64,000 bases of DNA from assembly GCF_019748365.1 (NCBI RefSeq), contig NZ_JAIEPN010000027.1, forward strand, positions 1-64,000. Reading direction: 5' to 3'. Below the pieces are notes generated by a model. The model ran no database searches, had not been told where the DNA came from, and worked only from the letters and a program-made list of their open reading frames with translations. A program made the translations under genes and the position numbers. Positions 54,960-62,459 of this stretch are shown one piece after another. This DNA comes from Novosphingobium sp. GTDB lineage: Bacteria; Pseudomonadota; Alphaproteobacteria; Sphingomonadales; Sphingomonadaceae. Position 1 is the stretch's first letter, and every line of letters begins with the position of its first letter.

Positions 54960-56702
54960 ATGACCCAAACGACCCCAGAACCGACAGGCGCGCTCCCAAC
55001 GATTCCCGCCGGCTGGCCTGTGCACACGCTGCCGGAAATCCGCGAGGAACTCTGCGCGCCGGGCATGCCGTTCGAGATGGAGACCGTGACGATCCGCGGC
55101 GTGCCGACGCGGGTGTGGAAGAACGCCCTGCCCGATCTGCGCGGCGTTCTGGCGGCCGCGCGCACGCACAGCGGTGCCGATTTCCTTGTCTATGGTGAGG
55201 AGCGCGTGAGCTTCGACGCGTTCCACCGGGCCGTCGCAGCGCTCATGGCCGCGCTGGCGGCGCGCGGGGTTGGCAAGGGCGACCGCGTTGCGCTTGCGAT
55301 GCGGAATCTGCCCGAATGGCCGGTCGCGTTCATGGCTGCCTGCGCGCTGGGTGCGATCATCGTGCCGCTCAACGCCTGGTGGACGGGCGAGGAACTGGCC
55401 TTCGCGCTCGAAGACAGCGGAGCGACGCTGCTGATTGCCGATGCCGATCGCTGGACGCGCATTGCACCCCATGTTGCCGGACTGCCGCTGAAGAACGTGA
55501 TCGTCTCCCGCGGTGCAGGCGAAGGGGCCGAGCTGCTCGAAGACCTGATCGGCGCGCCCGCCAGCTGGCCCGCGCTCCCCAATGCGGAGCTGCCAGCTGC
55601 GGAGATCCACAGCGATGATCCCGCCGGCATCTTCTACACCAGCGGCACCACCGGGCGGCCCAAGGGCGCGCTCGGCACCCACCGCAACCTTGCCACCAAC
55701 ATCATGACCAGCGCATGGAGCGGCGCGCAATCGGCGCGGCGGCGCGGCGAGGGGCTGCCCGAGCCGCGCCCGCGCGTCATCCTCCTCGCCGTCCCGTTTT
55801 TCCACGCCACCGCCTTTTCGGCGACCCTCATGGGCTCGCTCGCGGGCGGCAGCCGCCTCGTGCTGCTGCACAAGTGGGATACGCTGGAGGCCATGCGCCT
55901 GATCGAGAAGGAGCGCGTGAGCATGACCGGCGGCGTGCCGTTCATCGCCTGGCAGCTGATCGAACACCCGGATCGCCACAAGTTCGATCTCTCCAGCCTC
56001 GAAGCCATCGCCTATGGCGGCGCGCCTTCTGCGCCCGAGCTGGTTTCGGCGATCTGGCAGACCTTCGGCGCGCTTCCCGGCAACGGCTGGGGCATGACCG
56101 AAACCAGTGCGACGGTGACGCACCATATGGCGGAGGACTATCTCAACCGGCCCTCCAGCTGCGGCCCGCCGGCGCCGGTCGCCAGCCTTGAAATCCGCTC
56201 CGACGATGGGGTGACGGTGCTCCCGCCTAACTCGGTCGGCGAACTATGGGCCAGCGGACCGATGATCGTCGCGGGCTACTGGAACCGCCCCGAGGCGACC
56301 GCGCAGACTTTTGTCGAGGGCTGGGTGCGCACGGGCGATCTGGCGAAGCTCGACGATGAGGGCTTCTGCACGATCGTCGACCGCGCCAAGGACGTGATCA
56401 TCCGCGGCGGCGAAAACATCTACTCGATCGAGGTCGAGAACGTGCTCTACGAGCATCCCGCAGTTACCGACGCGGCGCTGGTCGGCATTCCCCACCGCAC
56501 TTTGGGCGAGGAACCGGCGGCGGTCGTCTATCTCGCGCCCGGCGCCTCGGCGAGCGAGGAGGAACTGCGCGCTTTTGTCGCCGCGCGGCTGGCGGGGTTC
56601 AAGGTGCCGGTGCGGATCGCCTTCACTGCCGAGACCCTGCCGCGCAACGCCAACGGCAAGATCCTCAAGAAGGAACTCAAGGCGATGCTCGCTGAAGGTT
56701 GA
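54960..56702 (+). CDS. AMP-dependent acyl-CoA ligase
   Basis: A 580-aa ANL enzyme: FYTSGTTGRPKGALGTH (about 222-238), GNGWGMTETSATVT, RTGDLAKLDDEG, RAKDVIIRGGENIYS and the C-terminal Lys in RNANGKILKKEL. It is divergent from the operon at 54692, with 267 bp between and no obvious palindrome. The third CoA ligase in the window, so the region prepares several different acids. Confidence 0.92.
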   Translation: MTQTTPEPTGALPTIPAGWPVHTLPEIREELCAPGMPFEMETVTIRGVPTRVWKNALPDLRGVLAAARTHSGADFLVYGEERVSFDAFHRAVAALMAALAARGVGKGDRVALAMRNLPEWPVAFMAACALGAIIVPLNAWWTGEELAFALEDSGATLLIADADRWTRIAPHVAGLPLKNVIVSRGAGEGAELLEDLIGAPASWPALPNAELPAAEIHSDDPAGIFYTSGTTGRPKGALGTHRNLATNIMTSAWSGAQSARRRGEGLPEPRPRVILLAVPFFHATAFSATLMGSLAGGSRLVLLHKWDTLEAMRLIEKERVSMTGGVPFIAWQLIEHPDRHKFDLSSLEAIAYGGAPSAPELVSAIWQTFGALPGNGWGMTETSATVTHHMAEDYLNRPSSCGPPAPVASLEIRSDDGVTVLPPNSVGELWASGPMIVAGYWNRPEATAQTFVEGWVRTGDLAKLDDEGFCTIVDRAKDVIIRGGENIYSIEVENVLYEHPAVTDAALVGIPHRTLGEEPAAVVYLAPGASASEEELRAFVAARLAGFKVPVRIAFTAETLPRNANGKILKKELKAMLAEG

Positions 56703-56777
56703 GGGCTGGCAGAAACGTGAGATGGCGGCGGCGCCTTTGCATGCGATCACAGGGAAACGGACGAGGGAGAGCAGCAT

Positions 56778-57203
56778 ATGACAGAAGCAACAGCAGGCGA
56801 GCGGCGGCAGGGCGGATGCCTGTGCGGGGCGGTGCGCTATGAAACGGCATGGCCGCCGCTGCTGACCGGCGTGTGCCACTGCCGCCATTGCCAGAAGCAG
56901 GCGGGCACGGCGTTCTCGGCGCTGATCGCCGTGCCGTTCGCGGCGCTTGAGCGCACGGGCGAGCTTACCGTCTACGAGGATGGCAGCGAATCCGGCAATC
57001 CGGTCTTGCGCAAGTTCTGCGGCAAGTGCGGCTCGCCCGTATTCAGCGAAACGCCGGGCGGGATGGCGCAGGGGATGATCTTCATCAAGGCGGGCACGCT
57101 CGATGATACCAGCGATCTGGAGCCCACCGTCCATTTCTGGACCTCGAGCAAGCAGAACTGGGTGACGCTCCCCGAAGGCGCGGCCCTGCTCGAAAAGCAG
57201 TAA
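56778..57203 (+). CDS. Gfa-like (CENP-V/GFA) zinc protein
   Basis: A 141-aa protein with the GFA zinc ligands: GGCLCGAVRY, CHCRHCQKQAGTAF, and RKFCGKCGSPVF. Family members bind glutathione or other thiols; the Gfa prototype speeds formaldehyde-glutathione adduct formation. It lies 75 bp after the CoA ligase, where a demethylating oxygenase (57380) could release formaldehyde; this link is inferred. Confidence 0.85.
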   Translation: MTEATAGERRQGGCLCGAVRYETAWPPLLTGVCHCRHCQKQAGTAFSALIAVPFAALERTGELTVYEDGSESGNPVLRKFCGKCGSPVFSETPGGMAQGMIFIKAGTLDDTSDLEPTVHFWTSSKQNWVTLPEGAALLEKQ

Positions 57204-57379
57204 CGCAGACAGGCGAATTGCCTCACCGGGCCGATTGCGTCCGGGCCGGTTTCGCGCTCCTATTCAATGCGTCAGCTTGCTGGCGCGCGGCAGGGTGGCA
57301 TTATGGCCGCCGTGCAGGAACTGCGCGCGCGGCGCGGCCTGTCCCGCTGCCTTCAAGCTCTTGAGAACCAGGATACGTC

Positions 57380-58807
57380 ATGGCTGATATTGACCCCCAG
57401 ATCGACCGTTCCGACCGCTGCCCGGGGATCACTTATACCGACATGCTCGCCGTCGATACGCGCCCCGCGCCCGATTACCTCGTGATGGAATCGACGCAGG
57501 AGCTGGGCGACGAGCCGCTCGATCCGGATCGCTACACCAGCCCTGCCTTCAAGGCGCTCGAAGACGAGAAGATGTGGCCCAACGTGTGGCAGTTCGCCGC
57601 GCGCGAGGAAGACATGCCCGATCCGGGCGACACCGTGGTCTACGAGATCAATGACAAGTCGTTCCTGCTGATCCGCCAGAACGATGACAGCGTCCGCGCG
57701 TTCTACAACGTGTGCCTCCACCGCGGGCGCAAGCTGCGGCTGGAAAGCGGCCGAGCGATCAACTTGCGCTGCCCGTTCCATGGCTTCACCTGGAACAACG
57801 ACGGCAGCCTCAAGGAAATCCCCTGCGCATGGGATTTCAAGCATCTGGAAGACAAGGACCTGTCGCTCCCCGAACTCCGGGTCGAGCGCTGGCAGGGCTT
57901 CATCCTGATCACCGAAAATCCCGAACTGCCGGGTTTCCGCGATTGGATCGGCCCCGGCGTCGAGCATTACGACAACTGGCGGCTCGATGAATGCACCACC
58001 GGTGCCTGGGTGGCCAAGGTGGTGCCTGCCAACTGGAAGGCCGTGGCCGAGGCGTTCATGGAAGCCTGGCACTCGGTCGTCACGCATCCGCAGATCCTGC
58101 CGTTCACCGCGGACGCCAACACGCGCTATGATCTCTACGGCGACCACATGAACCGGGCGATCACGCCCAACGGCACGCTCTCGCCCCACCTCAAGGGCAA
58201 GGACCAGATGTATGTGATCAACAAGCTCGCCGAATTCCTCGGCGCGGGCGACGGGCGGGGGCGCCGCAATGCGGCCGAACCAACCGACCTCAAGGGCTTC
58301 GATCCGGAAGATCCGCTGCTCGCGCGCAAGGTCCTCGCGCAGGCCAATCGCGAAGGCTTCGCGGCGATGAACGGGCATGATTATTCCGAGGCGTCGGACA
58401 GCGAGATGCTCGACAACCTGACCTACAACATCTTCCCCAACTGGTCCCCGTGGGGCGGCTTCGTGCCGAACATCGTCTACCGCTGGCGGCCGTGGAAGGA
58501 TGCCGATCACTGCCTGATGGAAGTGCGCATCCTGATGCGCGCGCAGAAGGGCGAGAAGCCTGCACGGAGCCCCGAGATGTTCATGATCCCGGAGGGCGAG
58601 CCCTTCGCCTATGCCGGCCACCTCATTGGCGCGGCGCTGGCCGGCGTGTTCGATCAGGACATGGAGAACCTGCCGCACGTGCAGGCGGGCATGAAGGCCA
58701 GCAAGAACAAGCGGCTCGAGCTCGGCCACTATCAGGAAACCCGCATCCGCCAGTTCCACCGCACGATGGACAAGTACATTTCGGGTGAATTGCCGAAGAT
58801 GGCCTAA
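57380..58807 (+). CDS. Rieske non-heme iron oxygenase alpha subunit (4 of 4)
   Basis: A 475-aa oxygenase. The Rieske ligands are CLHRG (Cys112, His114) and CPFHGF (Cys131, His134). The iron site is in EAWHSVVTHPQ (His-x4-His). The middle part, PEDPLLARKVLAQANREGF, is unlike the other three, and the iron motif has Trp-His, so it is a separate subgroup. No beta subunit. It lies 177 bp after the Gfa-like gene. A perfect 30-bp repeat follows. Confidence 0.92.
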   Translation: MADIDPQIDRSDRCPGITYTDMLAVDTRPAPDYLVMESTQELGDEPLDPDRYTSPAFKALEDEKMWPNVWQFAAREEDMPDPGDTVVYEINDKSFLLIRQNDDSVRAFYNVCLHRGRKLRLESGRAINLRCPFHGFTWNNDGSLKEIPCAWDFKHLEDKDLSLPELRVERWQGFILITENPELPGFRDWIGPGVEHYDNWRLDECTTGAWVAKVVPANWKAVAEAFMEAWHSVVTHPQILPFTADANTRYDLYGDHMNRAITPNGTLSPHLKGKDQMYVINKLAEFLGAGDGRGRRNAAEPTDLKGFDPEDPLLARKVLAQANREGFAAMNGHDYSEASDSEMLDNLTYNIFPNWSPWGGFVPNIVYRWRPWKDADHCLMEVRILMRAQKGEKPARSPEMFMIPEGEPFAYAGHLIGAALAGVFDQDMENLPHVQAGMKASKNKRLELGHYQETRIRQFHRTMDKYISGELPKMA

Positions 58808-58823
58808 CGACTGACTCTCGCCT

Positions 58824-58902
58824 CGTCATTGCGAGCGTAGCGAAGCAATCCAGGGCGGCAGTGCATTGCGCTCTGGATTGCTTCGCTACGCTCGCAATGA
58901 CG
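58824..58902. repeat. 30-bp perfect inverted repeat (dispersed element)
   Basis: CGTCATTGCGAGCGTAGCGA... (58824-58853) is exactly inverted at 58873-58902 with a 19-nt spacer. This can fold into a very long hairpin and is a fourth repeat family. It lies between the 3' ends of the convergent Rieske and MDR genes, where it can act as a transcript-end structure. Confidence 0.85.
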
Positions 58903-58927
58903 ATGAGGGGGCTAGGATGAGGAGTCT

Positions 58928-59938
58928 CTAAAGCTCCACCACCACCTTGCCCACATTCGCACCCGTGAAGAGCTTGGTGAATGCCGCCGGCGTCTCTTCC
59001 AGCCCATGGCTCACCTCGAACGGCAGGCGCAGCTGACCCGCTGCCGCCAGCCGGGCAAGCTCCGGATTGAATTCCGGCTCGCGCGCGTAGAAGTCGGGCG
59101 AGAAAAAGCCTTCGATGCGCAGGCGCTTCATCAGCACCTGATCGAAGCGGTATGGGCCGGGCACGGGCCCTTGCGCGATATAGTTCGTGATAAGGCCGCA
59201 GACCGCGACGCGGCCGAACAGCGCCATGTTCGCCAGCGCCGCATCGAGGATCGCCCCGCCGACATTGTCGAAATAGACATTGATCCCATCGGGGCAGAGC
59301 CGCGCTAGTTCGGCTTCGACATCGGCCGACTTGTAGTCGATCGCGCCATCGAAGCCGTATTCCCCGGTCAGCAGGTCGCACTTGGCCGCGCCGCCCGCGA
59401 TGCCGATCACGCGGCAACCAAGGGCCTTGGCGATCTGGCCGGCCATGAGCCCGGTGCACCCCGCAGCAGCGGAGACGACGAAGGTTTCGCCAGCCTTGGC
59501 TGCGCCGGTCTCCACCACGCCGACCCATGCCGTCCAGCCGTTCGCGCCGTAGATGCCGACGTATTCCTTCAGATCGGCGTGCGCGTCGTCCAGCACGGTG
59601 CAGTAGGTCGCGTCGGGTTCGACCACCGAGTAGTCCGCCCATTGGCCATAGCAGCGCACGCGGTCCCCGGCCTTGTAGGCGCCGTGGCGGCTCTCCACCA
59701 CTTCGCCCAGCACCGTGCCGATCAGCTTGGCGCCGAGTGGTGTGCCGGGCTGGTAACTGTCCTCGCGGTCGGTCATGTACATCCGGGTGCCGCTGTCCAT
59801 CGAGAGTACCTTGTTGGCGACGAGGATCTGGCCTTCCGCCAGCGCAGGCAGCGTTTCCGTCGCCATCGCGAAGGCTTCGGCATAGCCATTGCCGACAGGG
59901 CGCCGGGCGAGGATCCAGTGGCGGTTTTCGGTGCTCAT
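58928..59938 (-). CDS. MDR-family NADP-dependent oxidoreductase (prostaglandin-reductase/CurA-like)
   Basis: A 336-aa zinc-independent MDR protein: LSMDSGTRMYM near the start, GANGWTAWVGV, then VVSAAAGCTGLMAGQIAKALGCRVIGIAGG (NADP fold). The gap to the true start at 59938 is certain: AAGGACA precedes this ATG and the MSTENRHWILARRP start is typical, so the listed 1204-aa ORF is mostly shadow. It reduces the C=C of enones or enoyl esters. Divergent from the molybdoenzyme. Confidence 0.9.
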   Translation of the reverse strand: MSTENRHWILARRPVGNGYAEAFAMATETLPALAEGQILVANKVLSMDSGTRMYMTDREDSYQPGTPLGAKLIGTVLGEVVESRHGAYKAGDRVRCYGQWADYSVVEPDATYCTVLDDAHADLKEYVGIYGANGWTAWVGVVETGAAKAGETFVVSAAAGCTGLMAGQIAKALGCRVIGIAGGAAKCDLLTGEYGFDGAIDYKSADVEAELARLCPDGINVYFDNVGGAILDAALANMALFGRVAVCGLITNYIAQGPVPGPYRFDQVLMKRLRIEGFFSPDFYAREPEFNPELARLAAAGQLRLPFEVSHGLEETPAAFTKLFTGANVGKVVVEL

Positions 59939-60091
59939 CGTGTGTCCTTCAGCGCGGTCCGGGCCTGCATCAAGCCCGGCTTTGCCCCCCAAGGCTACTG
60001 GCGGAAATGAGCGGCTACCCTCTCTTTCATCAGTGTGCCCGGACTTCGATTGCCGATAGCCTTCGCGTTCAAAACACTTGGGAGATGTGTC

Positions 60092-62245
60092 TTGGCCGAT
60101 AAGACCCTGCGTACCTTCTGCCGCTTCTGCCATGCCAGCTGTGCCATGCTGGTCGATGTCGAGGGCGACAAGGTGACGGCGGTGCGGGGCGATCCCGAGA
60201 ACCCGCTGTTCAATGGCTATACCTGCGTGAAGGGCCGCCAGATGCCCGAAATGCACAACCTGCCCGAACGGCACCTGCGCCCGCTGGTGCGCAACGGCGG
60301 GGTGAAGGGCGCCGAGTTCGTCGAGACCTCCACTGCCGAGGCGCTGAAGCTGGTCGCGGACAAGATCAAGGCGGTCATCGCGGAGCATGGTCCTCATGCG
60401 GTGGCGCTCTATTGCGGCACCAATGCGTTCCAGAACAGCGCGGTGCTGGGCACCTCCTATGCGCTGGCGGAGGCGATCGGCACGCGCAATTACTATACCA
60501 GCGTCACGGTGGACCAGCCCGCCAAGGTCTTCACCACCGCGCGCTATGGCCAGTGGATGGGCGGGCCGAACAACTTCGAGGAATCCGACGTCGTCATGTT
60601 CGTCGGGAACAACCCGCTCGTTTCGCACTATACGCCGAGCGGCGGTGTGCCGCCGTTCTCGCCCTCGCGCCGCCTGCGCGATGCCAAGGCGCGGGGGATG
60701 AAGGTGATCGTCGCCGATCCGCGCCAGAGCGACACCGGCAACCTCGCCGACCTCTACCTGCAGGTGAAGCCAGGCGAGGATCCGGCGCTGCTGGGCGGCA
60801 TGCTGCATGTGATCATCAAGGAAGGGCTCTACGACCGCAATTTCGTGGCCGCGCATGTGGATGGGTTCGATGCGCTGGCGGACGCGGTGAAGGATTTCAC
60901 GCCCGAGCTCGCTGCCGACCGCGCCGGGGTTCCGGCGGAGCAGATCGTTGCCGCCGCCCGCATGTTCGCCCGCGCCGCCAAGGGCCGCGTGGTGACGGGC
61001 ACCGGGCCGGAAATGGCCGGCCGCGGCGTCCTCACCGAATACATGGTGACCGCGCTCAACGTGGTTTGCGCGCGGTTCAACCAGGCGGGGGACAAGGTGG
61101 CGAACCCGATGGTGTTCATGCCCTTTGCCGCCGGGCCGAAGAAGGCGCAGGTCGCGCCGCCGATGCCGATGTTCGGCGAAGGCTTCACCAAATCGCGCAT
61201 CCGGGGCATTGGCAAGCTCGGCACCGAAATGCCCTGCCCGGTGCTGGCGGACGAGATCCTCACCCCCGGCGAGGGACAGATCAAGGTGCTGATCTCGATC
61301 GGCGGCAATCCCGAGATCGCCTTCCCCAACCAGCGCAAGGTGAGGAAAGCGCTCGAGACGCTCGACATGTTCGTGCAGGTCGATCCCTACATGTCGGCCA
61401 GTGCGAAGCGGGCGGACGTGATCCTCGCGCCCTCGATGTGCCTTGAGCGCGAGGACATCAACAATGTCTCGCAGCCCTTCTGCGAGGAGCCTTATGCCCA
61501 CTACGCCGAAGCGATGGTGCCGCCGCCGGGTGACACGATGGACGAGTACGAGATGCTCTGGTGGATCGCCAAGCATCTTGGCTTGCAACTGCAATTGCCC
61601 GGCGGGCCGTGCTCGATGGAGAGCGTGCCGGACAAGATGACGATGCTCGACCTCATCTCGCACGGCTGCCTCGTCGCGCCCAGCAAGGCGCGCGCGGATT
61701 CGCTGGCGAGTCCGACCCCGGGTGGGGCGATGTTCTATCCCGAGGTCCATGCCACGATCGCGCCGCCGGACCCCGATGCCGCAAACCGCTTCCAGCTTGG
61801 CGCGGGCGATATGCCGGCGGCCTTTGCGGGCTATGCCGCGCGGCGGCCCGAGGCGGATGGCTTCGATTTCCGCCTCATCTCGCGCCGCTCGAAGCACCGC
61901 TACAACAGCAACGGGCACATCTCGGAATTCCTCAAGAAAAAGATGCCGACCAACCCGGCTTACTTCAATCCGGAGGACTTGGCCGAACTGGGCGTGGAGG
62001 ACGGCGCGGTGATCGAGATCGCCTCGCGCGTCGCCTCGATCCATGCGGTGGCGAGCGCGAGCGATAAGGTGCGCCGCGGGGTGATTTCGATGTCCCACGC
62101 CTGGGGCAACGACGATGCCGGCAAGGACGACGTGATGACCGTCGGCGCCTCGACCAACCGCCTGATCGACGACGAGGACGATGCCGATCCGATCACCGGC
62201 ATGGTGCTGCAAAGCGCGATTCCGGTGCGGGTGGTGGCGGCCTGA
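60092..62245 (+). CDS. Molybdopterin (bis-MGD) oxidoreductase
   Basis: A 717-aa enzyme with a 4Fe-4S motif at the N-terminus (CRFCHASC...YTCVKGR, Cys10, 13, 17, 45). MGD-binding regions follow (VDQPAKVFTTARYGQWMGGPNNFEESDVVMFVGNNP; VIVADPRQSDTGNLAD), and a C-terminal MGD domain includes SMSHAWGNDDAGKDDVMTVG. It is in the DMSO-reductase superfamily without a signal peptide. No ATG is in frame; TTG 60092 with GGGAG upstream is the likely start. The substrate is unknown; relatives act on hydroxylated aromatics or alkyl chains. Confidence 0.85.
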   Translation: MADKTLRTFCRFCHASCAMLVDVEGDKVTAVRGDPENPLFNGYTCVKGRQMPEMHNLPERHLRPLVRNGGVKGAEFVETSTAEALKLVADKIKAVIAEHGPHAVALYCGTNAFQNSAVLGTSYALAEAIGTRNYYTSVTVDQPAKVFTTARYGQWMGGPNNFEESDVVMFVGNNPLVSHYTPSGGVPPFSPSRRLRDAKARGMKVIVADPRQSDTGNLADLYLQVKPGEDPALLGGMLHVIIKEGLYDRNFVAAHVDGFDALADAVKDFTPELAADRAGVPAEQIVAAARMFARAAKGRVVTGTGPEMAGRGVLTEYMVTALNVVCARFNQAGDKVANPMVFMPFAAGPKKAQVAPPMPMFGEGFTKSRIRGIGKLGTEMPCPVLADEILTPGEGQIKVLISIGGNPEIAFPNQRKVRKALETLDMFVQVDPYMSASAKRADVILAPSMCLEREDINNVSQPFCEEPYAHYAEAMVPPPGDTMDEYEMLWWIAKHLGLQLQLPGGPCSMESVPDKMTMLDLISHGCLVAPSKARADSLASPTPGGAMFYPEVHATIAPPDPDAANRFQLGAGDMPAAFAGYAARRPEADGFDFRLISRRSKHRYNSNGHISEFLKKKMPTNPAYFNPEDLAELGVEDGAVIEIASRVASIHAVASASDKVRRGVISMSHAWGNDDAGKDDVMTVGASTNRLIDDEDDADPITGMVLQSAIPVRVVAA

Positions 62246-62273
62246 TTTTCCGCTGACGCTTCGTTTGGCCGCT

Positions 62274-62348
62274 CTGGATCCCCGCCACCGCGGGGATGAC
62301 GAACTGTCTCTGACATAACCCTCGTCATTCCCGCGAAAGCGGGAATCC
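62274..62348. repeat. Inverted pair of REP-like repeats, mixed variants
   Basis: A C-rich copy (62274-62301) faces a T-containing copy (62323-62348, last bases diverged). Same variant pairing as at 21754 and 26362, after the molybdoenzyme stop. Confidence 0.75.
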
Positions 62349-62397
62349 GCGGCGCACGTGCATTGCGCCCGCCCGATCGCTTCAGACCCCCCAAAGC

Positions 62398-62431
62398 AAA
62401 AGGCCGCCCCGGTTTCCCGGGACGGCCTTTT
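62398..62431. terminator. Bidirectional rho-independent terminator
   Basis: AAAAGGCCGCCCCGG pairs with CCGGGACGGCCTTTT (14 of 15 pairs) around a 4-nt loop, with an A tract on one side and a T tract on the other. It lies 29 bp after the TonB receptor stop (minus strand) and 150 bp after the molybdoenzyme. It is the best terminator in the window. Confidence 0.85.
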
Positions 62432-62459
62432 CAGACGGCGTGGAGTGGCCGGCTGAAGC

